Source: CAWBOY01 sp963790585 (GTDB lineage Bacteria > Planctomycetota > Planctomycetia > Gemmatales > Gemmataceae). Taken from it: 64,000 nt of DNA. Below the pieces are notes generated by a model, which was given only the letters and a program-made list of their open reading frames with translations, searched no databases and was not told where the DNA came from. The stretch spans positions 434,001 through 498,000 of the forward strand of contig CAWBOY010000002.1 in the NCBI GenBank assembly GCA_963790585.1, in the 5' to 3' direction. This document shows, one piece after another, positions 1-9,270 of this stretch. The position numbers and the translations under genes are program-made. Every line of letters starts with the position of its first letter. Position 1 is the first letter of the stretch.

Positions 1-43
1 GGCGGAACTTGATTCGACGCACGTTAGCCATTAGCCCAGGCGA

Positions 44-1237
44 ATGGAGGTGTCTGTGTTCGGTATCCTTCAGCGGATGATCTTGTGGGAGCTCCTCAAG
101 GTATTCGTCATTTCCTTGATTGGCATCACGGGCATCCTGTTGATGGCCGGCATCGTGGCCGAAGCCTCTCAGCAAGGGCTCGGCCCGGCTCAGATTCTGA
201 CCGCCATTCCGCTGCTCATTCCGAGTACGTTGCCTTACACCATTCCGGCCACGACGCTTTTCGCGACCTGCGTCGTCTACGGCCGGCTGGCCGCCGATAA
301 CGAAATCCTCGCTATTCGCGCCGCCGGCATCAACGTCGGCAATGTCGCGCTCCCGGGGTTGGCGCTTGGTCTCGTCATGAGTTGCGTCACCATGTCGCTC
401 TACTTCGAGATCATTCCAATGTCACACCGCATGTTGCGTGACATGGTCCTCGAGGACGCTGAAGAGTATTTGTATACGACGCTTCGTAAACAGCGCATGC
501 TGGTCAATCCCAAGATGCCTTATGCTATGTATGTCAACAAGGTCGTGGGCCGTAAGTTACTTGGTGTCATCTTTAAACGGCACGAACAGCCGAAGAAAGG
601 TGATCCGCCCGGCAAAGAGTTTCAAACGGACTTGGTAGCCCAGGCACATGAGGCGGAACTCAAAGTCGACATGAAGAATAAATTGTTGCTCGTGCATATG
701 CGCTCGTGCGTCACGATCTCCAACGATGGTTCGTTCGGCAATATCGAGGACAAGATCTGGGAGGTCCCGTTACCGATCAATGAAGAAGCCGAACGCCGAG
801 CCCGCGATTTGACCTGGAACGAAATGCTCGAGTTGCGTGCCGGTCATCAGCAGGCAGTAAGGGACATGCAGGCAATAAAGTTGCAATCGCCTAGCAATAA
901 GGCGATCGTCCAGGACGCCGACAATCAAATTCGCTACCACGCGATGCAGAGTTTATATATCGACGTCGAATTGATGATGCGGCCGGCACTTGCCCTGGGC
1001 TGCTTTTTCTTTATTGTGGTGGGCTGTCCTGTGGGGATATGGTTTGGGCGCTCCGATTATCTTAGCTCATTCATAACCTGTTTCATGCCGATCGTCTTTG
1101 TCTACTATCCATTGATGTTATGCGGTACGGGTATGGCAAAAGAAGGTCGGATCAATCCGGTCATCATGGTCTGGGCCGCCGATGCCGTGCTTGGCGCCAT
1201 CGGCATTGGTCTTTTGCAGCGCTTGGTTCGGAAGTAA
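44..1237 (+). CDS. LptF/LptG family permease (LPS export ABC transporter membrane subunit)
   Basis: This is a YjgP/YjgQ-type inner-membrane protein of 397 residues. Known family members form the transmembrane part of the LptBFG exporter that extracts lipopolysaccharide from the inner membrane. Hydrophobic segments lie near residues 15-40, 55-80 and 100-125, and again at about 320-395, with a long soluble middle region (about 130-310) that fits the jellyroll domain of the family. A GGAGGT box at 46-51 sits just upstream of an in-frame GTG at 56, so translation may begin there rather than at ATG 44. Only one permease of the usual pair is visible; a partner could lie upstream outside the window. 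Family call is firm, LptF versus LptG is open. Confidence 0.85.
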   Translation: MEVSVFGILQRMILWELLKVFVISLIGITGILLMAGIVAEASQQGLGPAQILTAIPLLIPSTLPYTIPATTLFATCVVYGRLAADNEILAIRAAGINVGNVALPGLALGLVMSCVTMSLYFEIIPMSHRMLRDMVLEDAEEYLYTTLRKQRMLVNPKMPYAMYVNKVVGRKLLGVIFKRHEQPKKGDPPGKEFQTDLVAQAHEAELKVDMKNKLLLVHMRSCVTISNDGSFGNIEDKIWEVPLPINEEAERRARDLTWNEMLELRAGHQQAVRDMQAIKLQSPSNKAIVQDADNQIRYHAMQSLYIDVELMMRPALALGCFFFIVVGCPVGIWFGRSDYLSSFITCFMPIVFVYYPLMLCGTGMAKEGRINPVIMVWAADAVLGAIGIGLLQRLVRK

Positions 1238-1280
1238 TCGCAAGGCGGTGAGCGGCGCATGCAGTTGTTAACGCTTTGCG

Positions 1281-1310
1281 TGCCATGCTTTGGAGTACCA
1301 AAGCATGGCA
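1281..1310. terminator. Hairpin between the converging lptF-like and pckG genes
   Basis: A perfect 13-base inverted repeat (TGCCATGCTTTGG, loop AGTA) lies between two genes that converge. No strong T-run follows on either side, so it may be a bidirectional terminator or just a stable hairpin. Confidence 0.5.
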
Positions 1311-1387
1311 CTCCCTGTGGATGCCTTCCGCATCAAGTCAGCAAGTTTTCTCTAAAATTCCTGCTTACTTCATACGCCGCTCATAAA

Positions 1388-3262
1388 TTAAAGCCTACAG
1401 ATGAGTAATTCTCGCTCATAAATCGTCTCCGCGGGCAAGCGATCGTGGAGACGGAGAAAGAGCTCCTCATGGCCCAAGACCTCCTTGTGCCATTCGTCGC
1501 GGTTGAAAGCTTGAAGTTCGTTGAATTTCTCCTTCCGAAAGTCCAGGCCGCGCCATTCAATGTCTTCGTAACGTGGGGTCCAGCCGATCGGCGTCTCCTG
1601 GCCGATAGCGCGACCGTGAGTGCGGTCGACGATCCATTTTAGGACACGCATATTCTCGCCGAATCCGGGCCAGATGAACTCGCCGTCGGCATTCTTTCGG
1701 AACCAATTTACGTGAAAGATTCGAGGCGTTTCAGAAAGCGCGCGCTGCATACGAATCCAGTGGCGAAAGTAATCACCCATGTGGTAGCCACAGAACGGCA
1801 GCATGGCCATCGGGTCGCGGCGCACTTGGCCGACGATTCCTCCGGCGGCGGCCGTCATCTCTGAACCGACAGTCGCCCCCATGTATACACCGGCGCTCCA
1901 GTTGAAGGCCTGGTAAACCAAAGGCACCGTCGTCGCGCGGCGACCACCGAAGACAATCGCACTGATCGGTACCCCTTCCGGTGCTTCCCAGTCCGGGTCA
2001 ATCGTGGGACACTGGCTCGCTGGGGCTGTAAAGCGCGAATTGGGATGCGCGGCTTTCGCACCGGTCTCCTTGGCAATCCGCGGCGTCCATTTTTTCCCCT
2101 GCCAGTCGAGACACTCGGCGGGGGGCTCGTCGGTCATACCCTCCCACCAAACGCCGCCTTCTGGAGTGAGTGCGACATTGGTGAATATCGTGTTGCGCGA
2201 CAGCGTGGCCATCGCATTTGGATTCGTTTTTTTGGACGTGCCTGGAGCGACGCCGAAAAAGCCGGCCTCCGGATTGATGGCACGCAGGCGATGCTCGGCG
2301 TCGGGCTTGAGCCAGGCTATGTCGTCGCCAACCGTCCATATTTTCCAGCCTTCGAATCCGGCGGGCGGAATCATCATGGCGAAATTGGTTTTACCGCATG
2401 CCGACGGGAAAGCAGCGGAAATATACGTCTTCTCGCCTTGCGGATTCTCCACGCCAACGATGAGCATGTGCTCCGCCATCCAGCCTTCATCGCGGGCGAT
2501 GTTGGACGCGATGCGTAAAGCGAAGCACTTCTTCCCTAGCAGCGCGTTGCCGCCGTAGCCGGAGCCGTAGGACCAGATTTCGCGAGTCTCGGGAAAGTGG
2601 ACGATATATTTTTCGTTATTACAGGGCCAGGGTACATCTTTCTGGTTTGGCGCGAGCGGCGCCCCTACGCTATGCATGCAGGGGACGACGCGCTTTTCGC
2701 CCTTATCAATCTCCGCGAATACGGGGAGCCCAATGCGGGCCATGATTCGGGTGCTAACGACGACATAGGGTGAATCGGTTAGCTGAACGCCGATCTGCGA
2801 CATCGGCGAGCCGATCGGACCCATGCTGAAAGCCAGAACATACATGGTGCGACCGCGCATGGAGCCATCGAACAGCTCCTTGAGCTTGCGCCGCATTTTG
2901 TACGGATCTTCCCAATTGTTCGTAGGCCCGGCAGCCTCCTTGGAAAGCGAACAGATAAATGTGCGATCCTCGACACGGGCCACGTCGGACGGATCCGAGC
3001 GCGTGTAATAGCAGCCAGGCCAAAGATCCGGGTTCAGTTTGATGAAGATGCCCTCGGCGACCATGTGGGCACAGATCATCTCGTATTCTTCGAGCGAGCC
3101 GTCGACCCAATGAATCGCCGCCGGCTGAGTGAGCCGAGCCATTTTGGCCACCCACTTGAGAAGGTGGTCGTTTTTGCTCAGCGGCGCACCGTTCGACCGG
3201 CCGTGCCAGTCCAAAGCGATGTCCTTCGAAGAATCCGTATTCATCTCATTCGGAGTATTCAT
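1388..3262 (-). CDS. pckG: Phosphoenolpyruvate carboxykinase (GTP)
   Basis: A GTP-dependent PEP carboxykinase of 624 residues, which converts oxaloacetate and GTP to phosphoenolpyruvate, GDP and CO2 at the entry to gluconeogenesis. The nucleotide-binding loop with the reactive cysteine (FPSACGKTNFAMM) is at about residues 285-297, and other family blocks such as YGGNALLGKKC and the C-terminal WFRKNADGEFIWPGFGENMR are present. Length is typical of the family. Its ATG overlaps the stop of the dicarboxylate transporter gene in an ATGA, so the two are very likely translated from one transcript, pairing C4-dicarboxylate uptake with the enzyme that turns oxaloacetate into sugar precursors. Confidence 0.97.
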   Translation of the reverse strand: MNTPNEMNTDSSKDIALDWHGRSNGAPLSKNDHLLKWVAKMARLTQPAAIHWVDGSLEEYEMICAHMVAEGIFIKLNPDLWPGCYYTRSDPSDVARVEDRTFICSLSKEAAGPTNNWEDPYKMRRKLKELFDGSMRGRTMYVLAFSMGPIGSPMSQIGVQLTDSPYVVVSTRIMARIGLPVFAEIDKGEKRVVPCMHSVGAPLAPNQKDVPWPCNNEKYIVHFPETREIWSYGSGYGGNALLGKKCFALRIASNIARDEGWMAEHMLIVGVENPQGEKTYISAAFPSACGKTNFAMMIPPAGFEGWKIWTVGDDIAWLKPDAEHRLRAINPEAGFFGVAPGTSKKTNPNAMATLSRNTIFTNVALTPEGGVWWEGMTDEPPAECLDWQGKKWTPRIAKETGAKAAHPNSRFTAPASQCPTIDPDWEAPEGVPISAIVFGGRRATTVPLVYQAFNWSAGVYMGATVGSEMTAAAGGIVGQVRRDPMAMLPFCGYHMGDYFRHWIRMQRALSETPRIFHVNWFRKNADGEFIWPGFGENMRVLKWIVDRTHGRAIGQETPIGWTPRYEDIEWRGLDFRKEKFNELQAFNRDEWHKEVLGHEELFLRLHDRLPAETIYERELLICRL

Positions 3263-4616
3263 ATCCCACTCGTATCCGGTTGCATGATTTCCATCGTATC
3301 GGTATGCGGTTCATTTTCAGCTAAAAGTTCTGGCTCGTCGAACATCGCCTCGGCCGGCGCGGCGAGGATTTTGGTCGCTCGTTCGACGTCGAGCGCTCCT
3401 TCCCATTTAGCGATGACCATGGTTGCCACGCCGTTGCCGATTAGATTGGTGACGGCCCTGGCCTCCGACATGAAACGGTCGATGCCGACGAGGAGGGCGA
3501 GGCCTTCGACAGGGATCACGTCAATGGTGGATAGCGTAGCCGCCAGAGTGATGAATCCCCCGCCTGTAACGGCAGCCGAACCTTTGGACGTGAGCAAAAG
3601 CACGGCGAGGATAGTCAATTGCTGAGTTACAGTCAACGAGACGTCGGTTGCTTGCGCAGGAAAACGGCGGCCATGGTCAAGTAGATCGATGTTCCGTCCA
3701 GATTGAACGAGTATCCGGTCGGGATGACCAGCCCGACAACCGCCTTACCGCAGCCGAGGTTTTCGAGCTTGGTAATCATGCGCGGCAGGGCCGCCTCGGA
3801 GGATGAGGTACCGACGACTATTAAGATCTCGTCCTTGATATATAGCAAGAATTGATAAAGACTAAAACCCGTCAACCGCGCGATCGAACCGAGCACCAAG
3901 ACAATAAATAACAGGCACGTTAGATAGACGCACGCCATCAGTTTTCCGAGCGAAAGGATTGTCCCCATCCCGAATTGACCAACAGTGAACGCCATCGCTC
4001 CAAAAGCTCCAATCGGAGCCAGCTTCATGATGAGCGTGACTATATCGAAGAAGATATGGGAAAGTTGATCGAGGCTCGCCAGCAAAGGCTTGCCCCGGGC
4101 TCCGCAACGGCATAAAGCAACTCCAAATAGCACCGAAATCAGCAGGACCTGCAAAATGTCGCCGCCGGCGAATGCGCCGATCACCGAGTCGGGGATGATA
4201 TGTAATATCCGCTCGACCGCGGATTTGGCTTGCGCCTTGTCGGTGTAGTTGCTGATCGCCTTCGTATCAAGCTTGCTGACATCGGCATGAAGGCCGATCC
4301 CGGGCCCAACGAGGTTAACGACAAGCAGGCCAATAACCAATGCCAGCGTGCTGACGATCTCGAAGTAAACCAGGGCCTTGAGGCCGACGCGGCCGACTTT
4401 TTTCATGTCGCCGGCTTTACCCATGCCGACGACCACCGTCGTGAAGATGATCGGAGCGAGCATCATCTTGACAAGCTTGATAAACCCGTCGCCCAATGGT
4501 TTTAGCGTCGTCGCCACGGAAGGATAAAAATGTCCAAGTGCCGCGCCGAGGATGATCGCGACAAGCACCTGAAGGTACATTTGCCTATAGAACGGCTTGT
4601 GCGACCGACTTGCCAT
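3259..4616 (-). CDS. dctA: Dicarboxylate/cation symporter (DctA family), one-base frameshift
   Basis: A DAACS-family sodium or proton/dicarboxylate symporter split over two frames. The first part (4616 to about 3640) ends after the conserved GYSFNLDGTSIYLTMAAVF block; the family continuation (AQATDVSLTVTQQLTI, then LLLTSKGSAAVTGGGFI) is in the next frame, from about 3650 down to 3259. Restoring one base near a TTTT run at about 3655-3660 gives a protein of about 452 residues, the normal size for DctA. Multiple membrane helices and the family's hairpin-loop signature are visible. It is followed by pckG with an ATGA overlap. The break is either an assembly error or a recent mutation; the rest of the gene shows no decay. 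Confidence 0.88.
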
Positions 4617-4906
4617 CGAGAATCTCTAATTGGCTAACTTACTTTCTGAATGGTGCTACGCGATTCTTTAGATCAAGATGCCGCGAACGGATCCGTGGCC
4701 GGGGTCGGTACTCCGACCCCGGAATCGCCCAAGGCGCTTTAGACAACCGGCGTCGGAATACCGACCCCGGCCACGACTCGCAAACCTCTAATTGAATTTT
4801 TGACTCGGGATATTAGGGAATACTTTAGTTCAAGATACCGCGAACGGATCGAATGGCCAAACGAGAGCAAAACTTTTCCCCTAACCTTTACTGAATTGAG
4901 AGCAAG
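4617..4906. repeat. GC-rich inverted repeat (family R1) with flanking direct repeats
   Basis: The arms at 4694-4722 and 4747-4775 form a hairpin of the CGTGGCCGGGGTCGGTACTC type that recurs at 23008 and in interrupted form at 33300-33510. Either side there is a related stretch of about 25 bases (TCAAGATGCCGCGAACGGAT near 4672 and TCAAGATACCGCGAACGGAT near 4830), so the hairpin sits between two copies of what looks like an upstream region. No gene was found in these 290 bases. Confidence 0.7.
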
Positions 4907-5452
4907 ATGCCTATTCTGATCGGTATTCTCATTGCCATAGCCGTGATTATCGCTGTCTTGGTCATTGTCGTGGCGATGCAGCCAACGGATTTCCGTATAG
5001 CGCGCTCGGCTACAATTTCGGCCCCGCCGGCGGAGGTTTTCGGGTTGGTCAATGACCTTCATGCCTGGGATGACTGGTCCCCCTGGGCGAAACTCGATCC
5101 AGCCATGAAGCAGACCTACGAAGGGCCGTCGGCAGGGACCGGCGCGATTTACAGCTGGTCGGGCGACAGCAAAGCGGGCGAAGGCCGAATGACGATCATT
5201 GACAGCCAGCCGTACCAACTCATCAAGATTCAGCTGCAATTTGTCCGACCATTCTCAGCGACCAACGATGTCGAGTTCACTTTCAAGCCTGAAGATGGTA
5301 AGACGCTGGTCAGCTGGATCATGACCGGCAGGAACGGCTTAATGGGTAAGGCGTTCAGTATGTTGATGAATATGGACAAGATGGTGGGCGGCGATTTCGA
5401 AAAGGGACTTGCTTCGATAAAAGCCATCGCGGAAAAGACGGCTTCGCGATAG
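4907..5452 (+). CDS. SRPBCC family (START-like) protein
   Basis: A protein of 181 residues with one N-terminal membrane helix (about residues 3-24) followed by a START/Bet v 1-like domain, of the polyketide cyclase/dehydrase or SRPBCC type. Recognisable blocks are the opening strand RSATISAPPAEVFGLVNDL, then WDDWSPWAKLDP and the later strand pattern ending WIMTGRNGLMGKAFSML. Such domains bind hydrophobic ligands, but the ligand cannot be read from sequence. It lies 64 bases before a DoxX gene and is probably co-transcribed with it. The family call is good, the function is unknown. Confidence 0.85.
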   Translation: MPILIGILIAIAVIIAVLVIVVAMQPTDFRIARSATISAPPAEVFGLVNDLHAWDDWSPWAKLDPAMKQTYEGPSAGTGAIYSWSGDSKAGEGRMTIIDSQPYQLIKIQLQFVRPFSATNDVEFTFKPEDGKTLVSWIMTGRNGLMGKAFSMLMNMDKMVGGDFEKGLASIKAIAEKTASR

Positions 5453-5516
5453 TAGATGCGATGATCTGAATTGTTTAGAATTTGATCGGTTTTTTAACGC
5501 GGGAAGGAATGAGTCT

Positions 5517-5912
5517 ATGCAGCCACAAGGTCAATCGCCGGCGACTTCGAGCGTCCTGATGTGGACGGGCCGCGTTTTGAGCGTTCTCGTCTCATTGGCA
5601 ATGCTGATGAGCGCCATCATGAAATTTGTCAAACCGGCTGGTTTTTTGGACGAACTTGCCAAGCTCGGCTGGGACGAAACTGTCATCACGAATATCGGGA
5701 TAGTAGAGATTCTTTGTGTCGTTTTGTATTTGATTCCGCAGACGGCTATCCTAGGCGCCATACTTCTAACTGGTTATCTTGGCGGCGCGATTGCAACGCA
5801 CGTGCGCATCCACGATGGCTTTATTCCCCCGGTCGTTCTGGGCGTCATCGTTTGGGCGGGCCTTTGGTGTCAATGTCCCAGGCTGCGAGCGTTGCTGCCG
5901 CTACGAAAATAA
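5517..5912 (+). CDS. DoxX family membrane protein
   Basis: A small four-helix integral membrane protein of 131 residues matching the DoxX/DoxX-like family (SLAMLMSAIMKFVKP at the start, then a helix ILCVVLYLIPQTAILGAILL and GGAIATHVR). Family members are linked to quinone-related or redox membrane functions in some archaea, but most bacterial copies have no known role. An AAGGA ribosome site precedes the ATG. It is placed between an SRPBCC protein and the BNR-repeat protein, all on the same strand with short gaps, so they may form one transcription unit. Confidence 0.85.
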   Translation: MQPQGQSPATSSVLMWTGRVLSVLVSLAMLMSAIMKFVKPAGFLDELAKLGWDETVITNIGIVEILCVVLYLIPQTAILGAILLTGYLGGAIATHVRIHDGFIPPVVLGVIVWAGLWCQCPRLRALLPLRK

Positions 5913-5955
5913 CGGCAAGCTTGCACGGCCGTGAATTAAAAGCAGGGAGGAAAGG

Positions 5956-7071
5956 ATGAGCCACGTCCGCGTTTTGGTCGGCACAAAAAAGGGCGCGTTT
6001 ATCTTAGAGTCGGACGGCAAGCGTGAGCGCTGGGACGTCGCCGGCCCGCACTTCGGTGGTTGGGAGATTTACCATCTCAAAGGCTCCCCGGTCGATCCGA
6101 ATCGAATTTACGCATCACAGACCAGCGGTTGGTTCGGCCAATTGATCGAGTGCTCAAACGACGGCGGTAAGACCTGGGAGGCTGTCGGCAATAAGTTCGC
6201 CTACGACGGCGTGCCCGGCACCCATATGTGGTACGACGGCACGCCTCATCCTTGGGAATTCAAGCGCGTTTGGCATCTCGAGCCGTCGCTTACCGATCCG
6301 GACACGGTTTTCGCCGGCGTCGAAGACGCTGCCTTATTTCGTTCGACCGACGCGGGCCAGACCTGGCATGAGCTTGCGGGCCTTCGGGGCCATGGCTCCG
6401 GCTCGCGCTGGCAACCGGGCGCCGGAGGCATGGGACTGCATACGATCTTGCTCGATTCGACCAATCCCGACCGGATCTATATCGCCATCTCGGCCGCGGG
6501 TGCGTTTCGCACCGACGATGCCGGCAAGACCTGGCGACCGATCAATAAAGGCCTCCATTCGCAGTACATTCCCGATCCGACAGCCGAGGTCGGCCATTGC
6601 GTCCATCGCATCGCGATGCACCGGTCGCGCCCAAACGTGCTTTTCATGCAGAAGCATTGGGATGTCATGCGAACCGACGACGCCGGCGAATCATGGCACG
6701 AAGTGAGCGGCAATTTGCCGACGGATTTTGGTTTCCCAATCGAAGTTCACGCCCACGAGCCCGACACGGTTTACGTCGTCCCGATCAAGAGCGACTCGGA
6801 GCATTATCCCCCCGAAGGCAAGCTCCGCGTCTACCGTAGTCGCACGGGCGGCAATGAGTGGCAGGAACTCACGCAAGGGTTGCCGCAAAGCAATTGTTAT
6901 GTCAACGTGCTGCGCGACGCCATGTCGGTCGACTCTCTGGATTCGTGTGGCATCTACTTCGGCACCACCGGCGGCCAGGTCTATATGTCGCCCGATGCTG
7001 GCGATCATTGGACCGCCATTGTCCGCGACTTGCCGGCCGTCTTATCCGTTGAGGTCCAAACGCTGCCATGA
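5956..7071 (+). CDS. WD40/YVTN/BNR-like repeat (sialidase-fold) protein
   Basis: A 371-residue beta-propeller protein with repeated Asp-box-like motifs (SNDGGKTWEAV, STDAGQTWHEL, TDDAGKTWRPI, TDDAGESWHEV, SPDAGDHWTAI), the pattern of BNR repeats in sialidase-like folds. There is no evident signal peptide, so it is probably cytoplasmic. Glycosidase activity cannot be claimed because these repeats occur in many non-enzymatic propellers. A strong GGAGGAAAGG site precedes the ATG. Its stop codon overlaps the start of the MoaD/ThiS-like gene in an ATGA, so the two proteins are translationally coupled and probably act together. Confidence 0.88.
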   Translation: MSHVRVLVGTKKGAFILESDGKRERWDVAGPHFGGWEIYHLKGSPVDPNRIYASQTSGWFGQLIECSNDGGKTWEAVGNKFAYDGVPGTHMWYDGTPHPWEFKRVWHLEPSLTDPDTVFAGVEDAALFRSTDAGQTWHELAGLRGHGSGSRWQPGAGGMGLHTILLDSTNPDRIYIAISAAGAFRTDDAGKTWRPINKGLHSQYIPDPTAEVGHCVHRIAMHRSRPNVLFMQKHWDVMRTDDAGESWHEVSGNLPTDFGFPIEVHAHEPDTVYVVPIKSDSEHYPPEGKLRVYRSRTGGNEWQELTQGLPQSNCYVNVLRDAMSVDSLDSCGIYFGTTGGQVYMSPDAGDHWTAIVRDLPAVLSVEVQTLP

Positions 7072-7364
7072 TCCGCGTGATATTGCCGACCCATCTCCGA
7101 ACATTGGCGAAGGTTGGCGGTGAAGTTCAGCTCGACGTGTCCGGGCCGGTCACTCAGCGCACGGTACTTGACGTGCTTGAAACCCGCTATCCAGTGCTAT
7201 GTGGCACTATCCGCGATCACGAATCCAAAAAACGTCGCCCGATGTTGCGGTTCTTCGCCTGCGAGGAGGACCTGTCGCATGAATCGCCCGATGCACCGCT
7301 GCCGGCAGCCGTGGCATCGGGTGATGAGCCGCTATGGGTCGTAGGGGCGATCGCGGGCGGGTAG
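7068..7364 (+). CDS. MoaD/ThiS family (ubiquitin-like) protein
   Basis: A 98-residue beta-grasp protein ending in GAIAGG. The double-glycine tail is the mark of sulfur-carrier proteins such as MoaD and ThiS, which are adenylated and thiocarboxylated at the last glycine. Start and stop leave no extension after the GG. It overlaps the upstream propeller gene by four bases, and no molybdopterin or thiamine gene lies nearby, so assigning it to either pathway would be a guess. It could be a sulfur carrier or a protein-modifier-like partner of the propeller protein. Confidence 0.85.
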   Translation: MIRVILPTHLRTLAKVGGEVQLDVSGPVTQRTVLDVLETRYPVLCGTIRDHESKKRRPMLRFFACEEDLSHESPDAPLPAAVASGDEPLWVVGAIAGG

Positions 7365-7397
7365 AGGGGCCGATGCTAAGATAAGCAGGCCAATGGT

Positions 7398-7438
7398 CAC
7401 CATGAAATTCTGTCATGGTCTGACGGAATTTCATGGTG
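7398..7438. promoter_or_regulatory. Long palindrome over the start of the AAA ATPase gene
   Basis: Two 18-base arms (CACCATGAAATTCTGTCA and its complement at 7421-7438) are separated by five bases and match at 17 of 18 positions. The first possible ATG of the ATPase gene (7433) lies inside the right arm. This could be an operator, an mRNA hairpin that limits translation, or both; there is no T-run, so a terminator is less likely. Confidence 0.65.
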
Positions 7439-7450
7439 TATCATTGGGCT

Positions 7451-8677
7451 ATGATCGACCGTGAAACGGATATACACCTGGTGCGAACGGCGCTCCAACG
7501 CAGTCGTATCGTGGCGCTGCTGGGTCCCCGGCAATGTGGCAAGACGACCTTAGCACGTCAATTTGTCACTCCCAGTTCGATAAACTACTTCGACCTCGAA
7601 GATCCCCAGAGCGTGGCCCGTCTGGCCGAGCCGAACCTGGCCCTCAAGCCACTCAAGGGCCTTGTCGTGATCGATGAGATTCAGCGTCGCCCCGAGTTGT
7701 TCCCCGTGTTACGAGTCTTGGCTGACCGTAAGCCGCTACCGGCACGGTTTCTCATTCTCGGAAGTGCAGCGCCCGATCTGCTCAGCCAATCGTCGGAAAC
7801 GTTGGCCGGCCGATTAGAAATTGTGATTTTAGAGGGCTTTCGGCTGAAGGACCTCAAACCCGGCGCTCAGGATCGGCTTTGGCTACGAGGCGGATTCCCG
7901 CTAGCCTATACGGCCAAGAGCGAAAGCGACTCAGCTGTTTGGCGGCGGCAGTTTTTGCAAACGTTCCTCGAGCGAGACATTCCGCGCCTCGGTATTCAAA
8001 TTCCTGCGACAGCCCTGCGACGGTTTTGGAGCATGGTGGCTCATTATCATGTGCAAACGTGGAACGGAGCCGAGCTGGCCCGCGCTTTGGCGGTAAGTGA
8101 ATCGACGGTACGCCGCTACCTCGATCTATTGACCGATGTTTACATGCTCCGTCAGCTACCGCCGTGGTTTGAGAATCTTGGTAAGCGCCAGGTCAAAGCA
8201 CCAAAAGTGTTCGTTCGCGACAGCGGCTTGTTGCATTCACTCCTGGGCATCTCGAACCGCCGCGACCTGGATCTCCACCCTAAAGTCGGAGCCTCCTGGG
8301 AAGGCTTCGCGATCGAAGAAGTGCTAAAGGCTCTCGAGCCTGACGAAGCCTATTTTTGGGCCACGCATCAAGGCGCTGAAATCGACTTGGTTTTGTTCAA
8401 AAATGGCCGTCGCGTCGGGGTCGAATGCAAACGCAAGGACGCGCCTGACTTGACGACCTCCATGCGGACCGCCCTCAATGACCTGAAGCTTGATCGCCTC
8501 ATTGTCGTCTATCCCGGGGACCAGCGTTATCAACTGACGGACGGCGTCGAAGTGATCCCATTGAATGACATCGTCGGACCCAACGCGGATCCCGCCGCGT
8601 TTTCAACCGAAGAGTTCGCTAGCATTGCGATGCACGATTTGCTTGGATCGAGTGAGACAAAACGATGCCAACCCTAG
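7451..8677 (+). CDS. ATP-binding protein, AAA_14 / DUF4143 family
   Basis: An AAA-type ATPase of about 408 residues with a C-terminal DUF4143 domain. The Walker A motif is GPRQCGKTT near the N-terminus and Walker B is LVVIDEIQR, both intact. The C-terminal part (WEGFAIEEVLKAL, then GAEIDLVLFKNGRRVGVECKR) resembles the nuclease-like fold of DUF4143 proteins. These ATPases are abundant, often scattered and of unknown function. The frame is also open from ATG 7433, but that codon is buried in the palindrome described at 7398-7438, so ATG 7451 was preferred. The 3' end overlaps rdgB by 13 bases. Confidence 0.85.
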   Translation: MIDRETDIHLVRTALQRSRIVALLGPRQCGKTTLARQFVTPSSINYFDLEDPQSVARLAEPNLALKPLKGLVVIDEIQRRPELFPVLRVLADRKPLPARFLILGSAAPDLLSQSSETLAGRLEIVILEGFRLKDLKPGAQDRLWLRGGFPLAYTAKSESDSAVWRRQFLQTFLERDIPRLGIQIPATALRRFWSMVAHYHVQTWNGAELARALAVSESTVRRYLDLLTDVYMLRQLPPWFENLGKRQVKAPKVFVRDSGLLHSLLGISNRRDLDLHPKVGASWEGFAIEEVLKALEPDEAYFWATHQGAEIDLVLFKNGRRVGVECKRKDAPDLTTSMRTALNDLKLDRLIVVYPGDQRYQLTDGVEVIPLNDIVGPNADPAAFSTEEFASIAMHDLLGSSETKRCQP

Positions 8678-9270
8678 TTCTCGGCACCCACAATCGCAAA
8701 AAGCGACAAGAGCTAATGGAGATCTTAGGTGGCGACGGTCTCGAATTACTTGACCTGACGCAATTCCCCGATGCGCCGGAGGTCGTCGAAGATGGCGCGA
8801 CCTTTGAAGCGAACGCGCGGAAGAAAGCGACGGAGACGGCAAAGTATCTAAACCGCTGGGTACTCGGCGAAGATAGTGGACTGGCGGTGCCGGCTTTGAA
8901 CGGTCGGCCAGGGGTCTACTCGGCGCGCTATGCGGGAACGCATGGCGACGATGCGGCGAACAATCGGCGGCTCCTTGCGGAATTGGATCCTTTCCCAGAC
9001 GATCGACGAGCCGCCTACTATGTCTGCACGGCTGCGCTCGCGGATCCAACCGGCGAGGTTCGCGCGGTCGTCGAAGGGCGTTGCAACGGTGTCATCCTGC
9101 GCGAGCCGCGCGGCGATGGCGGCTTCGGCTACGATCCTCTCTTCTGTATTCCTGAATATCATCGCACCTTTGGCGAGTTGAGCGCTCGTGTGAAGCACGC
9201 CCTCAGTCATCGCGGCAAAGCGATGGCTCGATTGAAGCCTCTACTGCGCGGACTGCTCAGCGCCGGATGA
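8665..9270 (+). CDS. rdgB: XTP/dITP diphosphatase (RdgB/HAM1 family)
   Basis: A 201-residue non-canonical purine NTP pyrophosphatase that removes dITP and XTP from the nucleotide pool. The substrate-binding start TLVLGTHNRKKRQEL, the central VVEDGATFEANARKKA and GEDSGLAVPALNGRPGVYSA, and the late block GFGYDPLF are all present at usual spacing. The gene overlaps the end of the upstream ATPase gene and its own last 30 bases overlap, on the opposite strand, the end of the hypothetical gene at 9241-10095. Confidence 0.95.
   Translation: MPTLVLGTHNRKKRQELMEILGGDGLELLDLTQFPDAPEVVEDGATFEANARKKATETAKYLNRWVLGEDSGLAVPALNGRPGVYSARYAGTHGDDAANNRRLLAELDPFPDDRRAAYYVCTAALADPTGEVRAVVEGRCNGVILREPRGDGGFGYDPLFCIPEYHRTFGELSARVKHALSHRGKAMARLKPLLRGLLSAG

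Noticed and set aside
2004..2558. Long open frame opposite pckG
   Set aside because: It lies fully inside pckG on the other strand, has no family features and no ribosome site; it is a consequence of the GC-rich codons.
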